A program made the translations under genes and the position numbers. From positions 992,001-1,056,000 of the forward strand of contig CANMZA010000001.1 in assembly GCA_947502305.1 (NCBI GenBank): a stretch of 64,000 bases of DNA, read 5' to 3'. This DNA is from an uncultured Erythrobacter sp. (GTDB lineage: Bacteria; Pseudomonadota; Alphaproteobacteria; Sphingomonadales; Sphingomonadaceae). The notes under the pieces are model-generated. The model saw only the letters and a program-made list of their open reading frames with translations, did not search any database and was not told where the DNA came from. This document shows positions 27,263 through 35,752 of this stretch, piece by piece; within the stretch, counting starts at the first letter, position 1; each line of letters begins with the position of its first letter.

Positions 27263-28699
27263 ATGCCGGGCACCATTCTTTTGGTCGAAGACGACACCGC
27301 GATTGCGACGGTTATTACCGCTGCGCTGGAGGATGAAGGGTTTGCGATTGATCGCTGTTCCTCGATCGAGGAACGCGATGCCAAATTGGGCGGCGGCACG
27401 TTTGACGTGATGTTGACCGATGTAATGCTGGAAGATGGCGACGGCCTCGCCAGTATGGGCGCGGTGAAGGCAAGCGCGCCGGATATGCCGGTCATCGTAC
27501 TCTCGGCGCAAAACACTCTGGATACCGCCGTGCGCGCCAGTGACAGCGAAGCGTTTGAATATTTTCCCAAACCGTTCGACCTCGACGAATTGGTCCGTGC
27601 GGTGTGCCAAGCAGCAGGAAGCCGCGCAAACGCCGCCGATGATGCCGCGCAGGCCATGCCGACCAGCGAAGGCGACGGAATGCCGATGGTTGGCCGCAGC
27701 CCTGCGATGCAGGGTGTGTACCGCATGATCACCCGCGTTTTGCGCAATGATTTGACGGTCCTCGTGACGGGAGAAAGCGGCACCGGCAAAGAATTGGTCG
27801 CCGAGGCGATCCACCAATTGGGCAGCCGCCGGACCGGCCCGTTTGTGGCGGTCAACACCGCCGCGATCCCAAGCGATTTGGTGGAAAGCGAGCTGTTCGG
27901 CCATGAAAAGGGCGCGTTTACAGGCGCGGTTTCGCAAGCGATTGGCAAATTTGAGCAGGCCAATGGCGGCACTTTGTTTCTGGATGAGATTGGCGACATG
28001 CCAGCAGAGGCGCAAACGCGGTTGTTGCGGGCGCTGCAATCCGGGCGCATTCGGCGCGTTGGCGGGCGGCAGGAAATCGCCGTCAATGTTCGCATCATCG
28101 CCGCCACCAACCGCGATCTTGCCCCGATGATTGCGGCGGGCAAATTCCGCGAAGATTTGTTCTACCGGCTCAATGTGGTGCCGATTGAATTGCCGCCCCT
28201 GCGTGAGAGGCGCGAGGATATTGATGTGCTCTCCCAACACTTCCTTGCCCAAGCCGCCGAAGACGGTCTGCCGCGCCGCCTATTGGCGAGAGACGCGGTG
28301 GAGAATTTGGAGCAGCGCGGGTGGCGCGGCAATGTTCGCGAATTGCGCAATGTGACATATCGGCTTGCCTTGATGGCCCGCGAAGATGTGATCGACGCTG
28401 AAAGCCTGATCGACATTTTGGGCGAAGAAGCCCCTTTCCATATCGAGGGTGAAGGCGAGGGCGATAGCGGGATTGGCGCGGCGCTGGATATCTGGTTGGC
28501 GCGCGAAGAACCGGCGTCCGGAACAGTTTACGCCAGCGCTTTGGCGGCATTTGAAAAACCCTTGATTGAGCACGCTTTGAGCCAGACGAATGGCAATCAA
28601 TTGCGCGCGGCAAAATTGCTCGGCATCAATCGCAACACTTTGCGAAAGCGGATTACGGAGCTGAAAATTGAGCCTGATCGCTTTGCAAGACCGGTCTAA
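27263..28699 (+). CDS. ntrC: Nitrogen regulation response regulator NtrC
   Basis: Sigma-54 activator phosphorylated by NtrB. The 478 residues have a receiver domain (phospho-acceptor Asp53 in LTDVMLED), an AAA+ domain with Walker A GESGTGKE (170-177), the sigma-54 contact loop GAFTGA (217-222) and Walker B LFLDEI (238-243), and a C-terminal Fis-type helix-turn-helix (NQLRAAKLLGINRNTLRKRI). All functional motifs are intact. Confidence 0.97.
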   Translation: MPGTILLVEDDTAIATVITAALEDEGFAIDRCSSIEERDAKLGGGTFDVMLTDVMLEDGDGLASMGAVKASAPDMPVIVLSAQNTLDTAVRASDSEAFEYFPKPFDLDELVRAVCQAAGSRANAADDAAQAMPTSEGDGMPMVGRSPAMQGVYRMITRVLRNDLTVLVTGESGTGKELVAEAIHQLGSRRTGPFVAVNTAAIPSDLVESELFGHEKGAFTGAVSQAIGKFEQANGGTLFLDEIGDMPAEAQTRLLRALQSGRIRRVGGRQEIAVNVRIIAATNRDLAPMIAAGKFREDLFYRLNVVPIELPPLRERREDIDVLSQHFLAQAAEDGLPRRLLARDAVENLEQRGWRGNVRELRNVTYRLALMAREDVIDAESLIDILGEEAPFHIEGEGEGDSGIGAALDIWLAREEPASGTVYASALAAFEKPLIEHALSQTNGNQLRAAKLLGINRNTLRKRITELKIEPDRFARPV

Positions 28700-28769
28700 C
28701 GCAGGTCTGCGGCCTAAATACCACTTTTGACTTGCATAAAAGCAACAGTGCAGTTGTAACCTGACATCA

Positions 28770-31112
28770 ATGAACGGTGCATCAGCAAGCGTGACAGAGG
28801 AAGCCGGTCCTGAGCTTGGGGCCGCTATGCCCGAACGGGCGGCGCAATCCATGCGCCAATCCCCGCGTTGGTGGCGTCAATTTGTCGTTGCATCACGCCG
28901 GGCCAATGTCTTTGGCTGGTTGGAAATCCTATCGGTCCTGTCGTTGATTGTCGCGATTGTTGCCAATTACATGGCCTATTCTCAGGCGCCAGATACCGGC
29001 GAGGTGCTGCCGACATTGCAAGTCTCGCTCTTGCTTGTCGCGGTGTTGGTGCCGTCAATGGCGATCTTAGTCTTAATCGGACGGCGCATGGCGATGGCCC
29101 GCGCGGCAGGCAGCACGGCGCGCTTACATGTGCGGCTCGTTTTCTTCTTTTCAATGGTGGCGGCTGTTCCGACATTGCTGGTGGCCGGTTTTGCCGCGTT
29201 TCTATTCCAGACCGGCGTAGATTTCTGGTTTTCGGACGAATCGCGCGGATTGATGGAAAACGCCAACGAATTGGCGCAAAGTTATTACGACGCCAACCAG
29301 CGCGAGGTTGAACAAGAAACAATCGTTATGGCCAGCGATATGCGCGACACGCTTGCCCGTGTGCCGATCACTGATCCGGATTTTCCCGATTTCTATGCCC
29401 GTCAGGCGCGCGGCCGCCAGATTTCTGAAAGCGCGATTTTGCAGCGGCTTGATGATGGATCGCTGCGCACCGCGGCCATCCTCGATTTGACGGAGGATAA
29501 CGGCCCGCTCGAATTCAGCAAAGGCGCACTGCCGCAGCTGGATGCCGGGGCATTTGTGGTGGTTGAAGGAGGGCCGGAAAGGATCGCGGCGGTCGCGCCG
29601 ATTGACCGGGAGGCCGGTGTCTATCTCTACAATGCGCGCACCACAGAAGAGACAATGTTCAATCAGTGGGAGAGCGCGCAGGCAATCTCGGCCGCTTACG
29701 ATACGCTGACCAGAGAAGCCCGCACGTTGCAGTTGAGGTTTAACATCGCCTTGGTCGCAATGAGTTTGCTGCTGGTTGGCATCGCGGTGTGGTTTGCGCT
29801 GCGCTTTGCTGACCGGCAGGTTGAGCCGCTGACCGATCTGATTGGGGCGGCGCGCAAAGTGGGGCAGGGTAATTTTGCGCTGCGGTTAGAGGGGCGCACT
29901 GGGGCGGATGAGATCGGCCTGTTGAACCGCGCATTCAACCGGATGACATCGCAATTGGAGAAGCAGACCGACGACCTCGTCAGCGCCAACCGCCAAATCG
30001 ATGATCGCCGCGCCTTTATGGAAGCAGTGCTGGAATCGGTGACGGCGGGCGTGATCTCAGTCGATGATGACAGCCGCGTCTTGTTGATGAACAGCTCTGC
30101 GCAGGCTTTGTTGAGCGGTGATGCGAGCGGCGAGGCAGAGGGCGGTAATGGTGATGTTGAGGAGCAGGGCGATGCACTGACCGGGCAATCTTTGTCCGTC
30201 CTGTCGCCAGAAATATGCCAGATGGTGCGCGACGGTTCCCCGCGCGCGATTGTTACCCATGCCAAAGCCGGCGAATTGCTGACTTTGGCGGTGAAGGTCG
30301 CCCCCGGCAGCAGCGGTCACGTGATCACATTCGAAGACATCACCCGCCAATTGGTCGATCAACGTCAGGCCGCTTGGTCCGATGTCGCGCGGCGGATTGC
30401 ACATGAGATCAAAAATCCGCTGACCCCGATTCAACTGGCGACCGAGCGTCTCAAACGCCGCTATCGCAAGCAGGTGACCGAGGAAGATGGCGACCTGTTT
30501 GATGAATTGACCAACACCATCGTGCGCCAAGTCGGTGATTTGCGCAAAATGGTCGATGAGTTTTCCAGCTTTGCCCGCCTGCCAAAACCAGTTTTCCGCA
30601 ATGAAGACGCGGTCGATCTCGTCCGCCAAGCGGTGTTTTTGCAAGAGGTGGCGCATCCCGCGATCACGTTCGACGTGGCCTCAGACAAATTGTCCGACCG
30701 TATGATCCAATGCGACCGTCACCAAGTCGGTCAGGCCATGACCAATGTCGTCAAAAACGCCGTCGAAGCAGTCGAAGCGCGGGCGGCGGAATCCGGTGAT
30801 GATTATGCGGGCGCGATCCATGTCTCAATGGCCGATTCTGGATCACATATCGCCATCACCATCGCCGATAATGGCATCGGCCTGCCGGCGGACCGTGACC
30901 GGATCGTAGAGCCCTATGTTACCACCCGCGAAAAAGGGACAGGCCTGGGCCTCGCCATCGTCAACAAGATCGTCGACGAACATGGCGGCGATATGAATTT
31001 CGCCAGCGGCGATGAAGGCGGCACCAATGTCACACTGCGTTTCGACCGGTCCCCGCAATCTTCCGAAGGGCATCTGACGGAAGGCCAAAATTCAGAAGGC
31101 GGGCAGAATTGA
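28770..31112 (+). CDS. ntrY: Transmembrane sensor histidine kinase NtrY
   Basis: Membrane sensor of the second Ntr system, 780 residues. Three N-terminal hydrophobic segments (about 47-70, 84-110 and 125-150) and one near 325-345 flank a periplasmic domain of about 170 residues. A HAMP domain (FADRQVEPLTDLIGAARKVGQG), a PAS-type domain with an acidic Gly/Glu-rich insertion (DASGEAEGGNGDVEEQG), the H-box IAHEIKNPLTPIQLATE (His about 544) and an ATPase domain (GTGLGLAIVNKI) follow. Alphaproteobacterial NtrY has been linked to nitrogen and redox sensing. Confidence 0.95.
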   Translation: MNGASASVTEEAGPELGAAMPERAAQSMRQSPRWWRQFVVASRRANVFGWLEILSVLSLIVAIVANYMAYSQAPDTGEVLPTLQVSLLLVAVLVPSMAILVLIGRRMAMARAAGSTARLHVRLVFFFSMVAAVPTLLVAGFAAFLFQTGVDFWFSDESRGLMENANELAQSYYDANQREVEQETIVMASDMRDTLARVPITDPDFPDFYARQARGRQISESAILQRLDDGSLRTAAILDLTEDNGPLEFSKGALPQLDAGAFVVVEGGPERIAAVAPIDREAGVYLYNARTTEETMFNQWESAQAISAAYDTLTREARTLQLRFNIALVAMSLLLVGIAVWFALRFADRQVEPLTDLIGAARKVGQGNFALRLEGRTGADEIGLLNRAFNRMTSQLEKQTDDLVSANRQIDDRRAFMEAVLESVTAGVISVDDDSRVLLMNSSAQALLSGDASGEAEGGNGDVEEQGDALTGQSLSVLSPEICQMVRDGSPRAIVTHAKAGELLTLAVKVAPGSSGHVITFEDITRQLVDQRQAAWSDVARRIAHEIKNPLTPIQLATERLKRRYRKQVTEEDGDLFDELTNTIVRQVGDLRKMVDEFSSFARLPKPVFRNEDAVDLVRQAVFLQEVAHPAITFDVASDKLSDRMIQCDRHQVGQAMTNVVKNAVEAVEARAAESGDDYAGAIHVSMADSGSHIAITIADNGIGLPADRDRIVEPYVTTREKGTGLGLAIVNKIVDEHGGDMNFASGDEGGTNVTLRFDRSPQSSEGHLTEGQNSEGGQN

Positions 31113-31124
31113 TGTCACGAAACA

Positions 31125-31159
31125 CCCCCTTTCAAACGTATCCCCCACACAATCCCCCC
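31125..31159 (+). repeat. C-rich, G-poor tract between ntrY and ntrX
   Basis: The 61-base spacer after ntrY contains three C runs (31125-31129, 31142-31146, 31154-31159) with almost no G. On the coding strand this resembles a Rho loading region and lies directly before the ntrX Shine-Dalgarno AAGGAGAGG, so it could adjust how much ntrX message continues from ntrY. Confidence 0.45.
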
Positions 31160-31173
31160 TCAAGGAGAGGCTG

Positions 31174-32562
31174 ATGGCCCTCGACATTTTGATCGTTGAT
31201 GATGAACGCGACATTCGCGACTTGGTTGCCGGGGTGCTCGGCGATGAAGGGTATGCTTGCCGCACCGCTGCCGATAGCACCAGCGCATTGGCCGCGATTG
31301 ACGAAAGGCGGCCCAGCGTCGTCTTGCTCGACGTGTGGCTCCACGGAAGCGAACTTGATGGGCTAGAGACGCTCGACGCGATCAAGGTGCGTGAACCCGA
31401 CGTTCCGGTCATCATCTTCTCCGGCCACGGCAATATCGACACCGCTGTTTCCGCCGTCAGCCGCGGGGCAATGGACTTCATCGAAAAACCGTTTGAGGCG
31501 GAGCGTTTGTTGCTCTTGGTCGAGCGCGCGACTGAAACAGAACGGTTGCGGCGAGAGAACACGCAATTGCGCGATTCAAGCTGGGGCAGCGCCGATTTTA
31601 CGGGTAATTCCGCGGCGATAAACGCTGTGCGCGCGACGCTGAAACGGGTCGCCAACACTGGCAGCCGGGTGCTGATTTCCGGGCCAGCAGGCGCGGGTAA
31701 AGAGGTCGCCGCGCGGATGCTTCATTCGTGGAGCAATCGCTCTGACAACGCCTTTGTACTGGTTAACTCCGCGCGGATCACGCCGGAGCGTTTTGAACAG
31801 GAATTGTTCGGCGAAGAGGCGGACGGCAAACAGGTCCGTCCCGGCCTTCTCGAAATGGCCGATGGGGGCACATTATACCTCGATGAAGTCGCCGATATGC
31901 CGCTTTCCACTCAGGCGCGCATTTTGCGGGTTTTGACAGAGCAAAGCTTCGTCCGCGTCGGCGGCACGCGCCAGATCGGCGTCGATGTGCGCGTTGTTTC
32001 CTCAACCACCAGAGATTTGGCGGTTGAGATGGAAGAGAAACGGTTCCGCGAAGATCTGTTTTACCGGCTCAATGTTGTCCCGGTTTCGATCCCGTCTTTG
32101 GCCGATCGCCGCGATGATATTCCGGCATTGGCGGAACATTTCTTCACCCGCTATTCCAGCGATCAGGGCATCCCACCGCCAGACATTTCAGAAGAAGCGA
32201 TGGCGGCATTGCAAGCCTATGACTGGCCGGGAAATGTGCGGCAATTGCGCAATGTGGTGGAACGTACGATCATCATGACCCCGCGCGACCGGCTAACGGG
32301 CGTGGAGACAGATATGCTACCTGCAGAAATCACGGGCGGGCGGCTGGCAGCGTCAGGGCAGGGGCTGTCTGCGATGATGGGCGTGCCTCTTAGAGAAGCG
32401 CGCGAGAGTTTTGAGCGCGAATATCTCACGATCCAGATCCGCCGTTTTTCCGGCAATATCTCAAAAACCGCGACCTTTATCGGTATGGAGAGGTCGGCCC
32501 TTCACCGTAAGCTGAAATTGCTCGGCATGGCGGACCGCAGAGAGGCCGAGCGCAAGGGATAG
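31174..32562 (+). CDS. ntrX: Response regulator NtrX
   Basis: Partner of NtrY, 462 residues. Receiver domain with Asp53 (VLLDVWLHG); AAA+ domain with an altered Walker A GPAGAGKE (170-177) and Walker B LYLDEV; Fis-type helix-turn-helix at the end (ISKTATFIGMERSALHRKL). The GAFTGA loop needed to contact sigma-54 is absent: after LFG the sequence reads EEADGKQVRPGLLEMADGG. It therefore probably does not activate sigma-54 like NtrC, as reported for NtrX of other alphaproteobacteria. Strong Shine-Dalgarno AAGGAGAGG. Confidence 0.95.
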   Translation: MALDILIVDDERDIRDLVAGVLGDEGYACRTAADSTSALAAIDERRPSVVLLDVWLHGSELDGLETLDAIKVREPDVPVIIFSGHGNIDTAVSAVSRGAMDFIEKPFEAERLLLLVERATETERLRRENTQLRDSSWGSADFTGNSAAINAVRATLKRVANTGSRVLISGPAGAGKEVAARMLHSWSNRSDNAFVLVNSARITPERFEQELFGEEADGKQVRPGLLEMADGGTLYLDEVADMPLSTQARILRVLTEQSFVRVGGTRQIGVDVRVVSSTTRDLAVEMEEKRFREDLFYRLNVVPVSIPSLADRRDDIPALAEHFFTRYSSDQGIPPPDISEEAMAALQAYDWPGNVRQLRNVVERTIIMTPRDRLTGVETDMLPAEITGGRLAASGQGLSAMMGVPLREARESFEREYLTIQIRRFSGNISKTATFIGMERSALHRKLKLLGMADRREAERKG

Positions 32563-32638
32563 CCCTAGATCATTGGTTTCCAACGTTTCTTGCGCCGCGC
32601 GCCAGATCAGTTGTTAGAAATTCAAGGATTGCGGGCAG

Positions 32639-32694
32639 GGCGCGGAAGCGCCATGATGTAATTGGGCGCAATCATAACAATATGCATGCGCCAA
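32639..32694 (+). promoter_or_regulatory. Two hairpins in the hfq upstream region
   Basis: GGCGC-GGAA-GCGCC (32639-32652) is a perfect five-base stem closed by a GNRA-type tetraloop. TTGGGCGCA (32662-32670) pairs with TGCGCCAA (32687-32694) apart from one bulged G. Both lie 45-100 bases before the hfq start. Whether they are in the leader depends on the promoter, which I cannot place. Confidence 0.4.
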
Positions 32695-32739
32695 TCTGCG
32701 GACCGTAAAGACGGCCGCCAAAAACTAGGAGCATGTAAT

Positions 32740-33351
32740 ATGTCCAATGCGCGAACTCTCTCAGCGCGCCCGATTAAGAGCAGCAGCGGTGACAAATCGT
32801 CCGGCGGTTCTTCACGTCAGGGAAATCTTCAAGACGCTTTTCTCAACCTGCTGCGCAAGAACAAGACACCGGTGACGATGTTCCTTGTTAAGGGCGTGAA
32901 ACTTCAAGGCATTGTCACATGGTTTGACAATTTCTCGATCCTGCTGCGGCGCGATGGCCAATCGCAATTGGTCTATAAACACGCAATTTCGACGATTATG
33001 CCCGGCGGCCCGGTTGATGCTGAACAGTTCAGCAACCGCGCTGGCAACAACAAACAACGCATGTTGCAGGATGTTTTCTTGAGCCGTGTGAGCGAGGCCG
33101 GGGTTCAAGTGACCATGTTCTTGGTCAATGGCGTGATGCTGCAAGGGCGGATTGCGGCCTATGACCTGTTCTGCATGTTGCTGGAGCGGGATGGCGCGGT
33201 TCAGCTCGCTTATAAACACGCGGTTTCAACCATTCAGCCAGCCAGCCCCGTCGATCTGTCAGATGATGACGATGATGCGGATGACGTCGAAGATGACATC
33301 GATGACGCAGACGACGATGATGCGGACGATGATTTCGGGACAGACTACTGA
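32740..33351 (+). CDS. hfq: RNA chaperone Hfq with two Sm domains and acidic tail
   Basis: Post-transcriptional regulator that pairs small RNAs with mRNAs. Unlike ordinary Hfq (about 80-100 aa, one Sm domain) this 203-residue protein carries two: Sm1 about 27-92 ([27 protein letters not shown]) and Sm2 about 106-168 ([27 protein letters not shown]). The last 30 residues are almost all Asp. ATG 32740 was chosen because AGGAG lies eight bases upstream; the frame opens earlier at 32662 without conservation. The ring would presumably be a trimer of double subunits. hflX follows. Confidence 0.95.
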   Translation: MSNARTLSARPIKSSSGDKSSGGSSRQGNLQDAFLNLLRKNKTPVTMFLVKGVKLQGIVTWFDNFSILLRRDGQSQLVYKHAISTIMPGGPVDAEQFSNRAGNNKQRMLQDVFLSRVSEAGVQVTMFLVNGVMLQGRIAAYDLFCMLLERDGAVQLAYKHAVSTIQPASPVDLSDDDDDADDVEDDIDDADDDDADDDFGTDY

Positions 33352-33368
33352 GCTTCGATGATGATCTG

Positions 33369-34667
33369 ATGGACGAGGTAACCCGCGGCGCGCGGGCCCT
33401 AGTCCTGTGCCCGGATATCAAACGTTTCACTTACGATCTTGATGCGGATGAAAGGCTCGCCGAGGCGCAAGGCCTTGCGCTGGCCATCGGTGTGGTGATC
33501 GAACATTCCGCCGTTCTCGCTGTGCGCCAGATGCAGCCAAACACCTTGTTCGGCTCTGGTCAGGTTGAGAATATCGCGGTCTGGTGCGAACAATATGAAT
33601 GCGAATTGGTGGTGGTTGACGGTGCGCTGACACCGATCCAGCAGCGCAATTTAGAAGACCGCCTGAAACGCAAAGTGATCGACCGAACCGGCTTGATCCT
33701 CGAGATTTTCGGAGAGCGCGCGGCAACCGCAGAGGGCCGCTTGCAAGTAGAATTGGCGCATCTGGATTACCAGCAAAGCCGCCTGGTCCGCAGCTGGACT
33801 CACCTAGAGCGGCAACGCGGCGGCTTTGGCTTCCTTGGCGGGCCGGGTGAGACGCAGATTGAGGCCGATCGCCGAATGATCCGTCAACGGATGGGGCGAT
33901 TGCGGCGTGAATTGGAACAAGTGCGCAAAACCCGGACTTTGCACCGTGAACGGCGGGGCAGGGCACCGTGGCCGGTCATCGCTCTGGTTGGCTATACCAA
34001 TGCGGGCAAATCGACATTGTTTAACCGCCTTACCGGCGCGGATGTGATGGCAGAGGATTTGCTGTTCGCGACGCTGGATCCCACCATGCGTGCGATCAGC
34101 CTGCCGGGCGTTGAAAAGGCGATCTTGTCCGACACGGTTGGCTTTATCTCTGACCTGCCGACGCAATTGGTCGCGGCATTTCGGGCGACTTTGGAAGAAG
34201 TGACCGGCGCAGATATTATCTGTCATGTCCGCGATATGGCCAATCCCGCCCATGCGGCGCAGAAGAAGCAAGTGCTCGATGTGCTCGCCGATTTGGATGT
34301 GGTGGACCGCGAAACCGGCACAAGCGATATTCCGATCCTAGAGGTTTGGAACAAGGTCGACCTGATCGAGGAAGACCGCCTCTCCGAATTGCGCGCCGCC
34401 GCCAGCGGCCATGAAGCGGTGCTCGTTTCCGCTGTTAGCGGCGACGGCGTCGATGATTTTGCCGCGAAAATCGCCGATATGCTCACCGAAAAAGCGAGCG
34501 AAGTCACCGTGACATTGCCGGTTTCTGATGGGCGGCGGCTCGCTTGGTTGCACGCTCATGGTGATGTTCTGGGCGAGGAAGATGCCGGGGAAGGGGAGGA
34601 GGGACCTTTGCGCCGTCTAACCGTCCGGTTGAATCCGAAGGAATTGGGTCAATATTCGACGCTTTGA
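33369..34667 (+). CDS. hflX: GTPase HflX
   Basis: Ribosome-associated GTPase that splits stalled or stressed 70S ribosomes. The 432 residues have the N-terminal glycine-rich domain (QPNTLFGSGQVENIA, GGPGETQIEADRR), a coiled segment, and the G domain (GYTNAGKSTLFNRLTG, DTVGFISDLP, NKVD). The C-terminal extension is normal in length. It lies 17 bases after hfq, the classical hfq-hflX pairing. Its stop is eight bases from the convergent mazG stop. Confidence 0.96.
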   Translation: MDEVTRGARALVLCPDIKRFTYDLDADERLAEAQGLALAIGVVIEHSAVLAVRQMQPNTLFGSGQVENIAVWCEQYECELVVVDGALTPIQQRNLEDRLKRKVIDRTGLILEIFGERAATAEGRLQVELAHLDYQQSRLVRSWTHLERQRGGFGFLGGPGETQIEADRRMIRQRMGRLRRELEQVRKTRTLHRERRGRAPWPVIALVGYTNAGKSTLFNRLTGADVMAEDLLFATLDPTMRAISLPGVEKAILSDTVGFISDLPTQLVAAFRATLEEVTGADIICHVRDMANPAHAAQKKQVLDVLADLDVVDRETGTSDIPILEVWNKVDLIEEDRLSELRAAASGHEAVLVSAVSGDGVDDFAAKIADMLTEKASEVTVTLPVSDGRRLAWLHAHGDVLGEEDAGEGEEGPLRRLTVRLNPKELGQYSTL

Positions 34668-34675
34668 CTTTGAAT

Positions 34676-35458
34676 TTAGGCGGCTTTTTCGGACTTTTTC
34701 ACACGCTGCCAATAGCTTTCTTGTTCGTCTAAAGAGAGCTTTTCGAATTCTGCACCGTCCAATATGGCCAGTTCTTCCATGCGGCGAAAACGGCGTTCAA
34801 ATTTGGAATTTGCCGCTTTTAAGGCTTGCTCCGCATCAACCCCATAGCGGCGCACGATATTGACCGCGACGAACAGCACATCGCCTGCTTCGATCAATCG
34901 TTCTTCTTCTGTTGCCTCGTCCAATTCTGCGAGTTCTTCGGCCAATTTCGCTTTCGGGCCGCGCAAGTCTTGCCATTCAAATCCAACCCGCGCGGCACGT
35001 TTTTGCAGTTTTTCTGAGCGCATTAAGGCTGGCAATGCGCCGGCTACTCCGTCCATCGCGCTGGTCGAGCCGGTGCCAACACGTTCCGCGGCCTTCAAAT
35101 CCTCCCAGCGCGTGGCATCCATCGTGCCGCTTTCGACGCCGAAAATATGTGGGTGACGGCTTTCCATCTTGTCGCTGATGGCTTTGGCAACGTCGTCAAA
35201 GGTGAACAATTCGGCTTCTTGCGCCATTTGGGAATGGAACACGACTTGAAGCAGCAGATCGCCGAGTTCTGATTTCAACTCATCCATATCGGCGCGTTCA
35301 ATGGCGTCGGAAACTTCGTAAGCTTCTTCGATGGTGTAAGGCGCGATGGATTTGAAATCCTGCGCCAAATCCCATTCACAGCCACGTTCCGGATCGCGCA
35401 GGCGCGCCATGACGGAGAGGAGCCGTTGAAGTTGTGCGGATTGTGCCGGTTTGGTCAT
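34676..35458 (-). CDS. mazG: Nucleoside triphosphate pyrophosphohydrolase MazG
   Basis: House-cleaning enzyme converting nucleoside triphosphates to monophosphates. Of 260 residues, the N-terminal MazG domain carries the metal-binding helix pair (EEAYEVSDAIERADMDELKSELGDLL, with EExxE/ExxD) and CEWDLAQDFKSIAPYTIEEAYE. The second MazG domain contains ELAELDEATEEERLIEAGDVLF. The length matches two-domain bacterial MazG. Located next to hflX in the usual alphaproteobacterial order. Confidence 0.95.
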   Translation of the reverse strand: MTKPAQSAQLQRLLSVMARLRDPERGCEWDLAQDFKSIAPYTIEEAYEVSDAIERADMDELKSELGDLLLQVVFHSQMAQEAELFTFDDVAKAISDKMESRHPHIFGVESGTMDATRWEDLKAAERVGTGSTSAMDGVAGALPALMRSEKLQKRAARVGFEWQDLRGPKAKLAEELAELDEATEEERLIEAGDVLFVAVNIVRRYGVDAEQALKAANSKFERRFRRMEELAILDGAEFEKLSLDEQESYWQRVKKSEKAA

Positions 35459-35495
35459 GAGAGGGCACCTTGTCTTGCCGCGCTAGATTGGAATG

Positions 35496-35509
35496 ATAAT
35501 ATATATTAT
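35496..35509. promoter_or_regulatory. Perfect 14-base AT palindrome upstream of mazG
   Basis: ATAATATATATTAT reads identically on both strands and sits 38 bases before the mazG start, in an AT-rich patch unlike the surrounding GC-rich DNA. It may combine a -10-like element with an operator; no regulator is suggested by the sequence. Confidence 0.4.
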
Positions 35510-35569
35510 GTTAAATTAGAGGTCGCAGTCACGGAACTCATCCAAGCACTACCCAACCTACACCGCATT

Positions 35570-35752
35570 CTAATTTGGCAATGTTGCCCCAAAGAAATCG
35601 GCAATCACAAACAAACCAGCAAAGATCGCAAACCAAACCAAAGCCAGCTGCAAAATCTTGCTCCAGCCAAGCCGGAAACTCGCGACCGCGCTACCGGCCA
35701 AAATTAGCCAACCAATCAACGCCACAATCGAAATCAATGCACCGTCGCTCAT
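35570..35752 (-). CDS. Small membrane protein of unknown function (60 aa)
   Basis: Two predicted transmembrane helices: ALISIVALIGWLILAGSAVASF and LQLALVWFAIFAGLFVIADFF. The ATG overlaps the stop of the metallohydrolase gene (ATGA), the same junction type as in the rest of this run, which supports a real gene. It is the last member of the dacC-to-MBL run before mazG. No family recognised. Confidence 0.65.
   Translation of the reverse strand: MSDGALISIVALIGWLILAGSAVASFRLGWSKILQLALVWFAIFAGLFVIADFFGATLPN

Noticed and set aside
27239..28252. 337-codon open frame on the minus strand opposite ntrC
   Set aside because: Antisense shadow of ntrC, with no motif and no ribosome-binding site.
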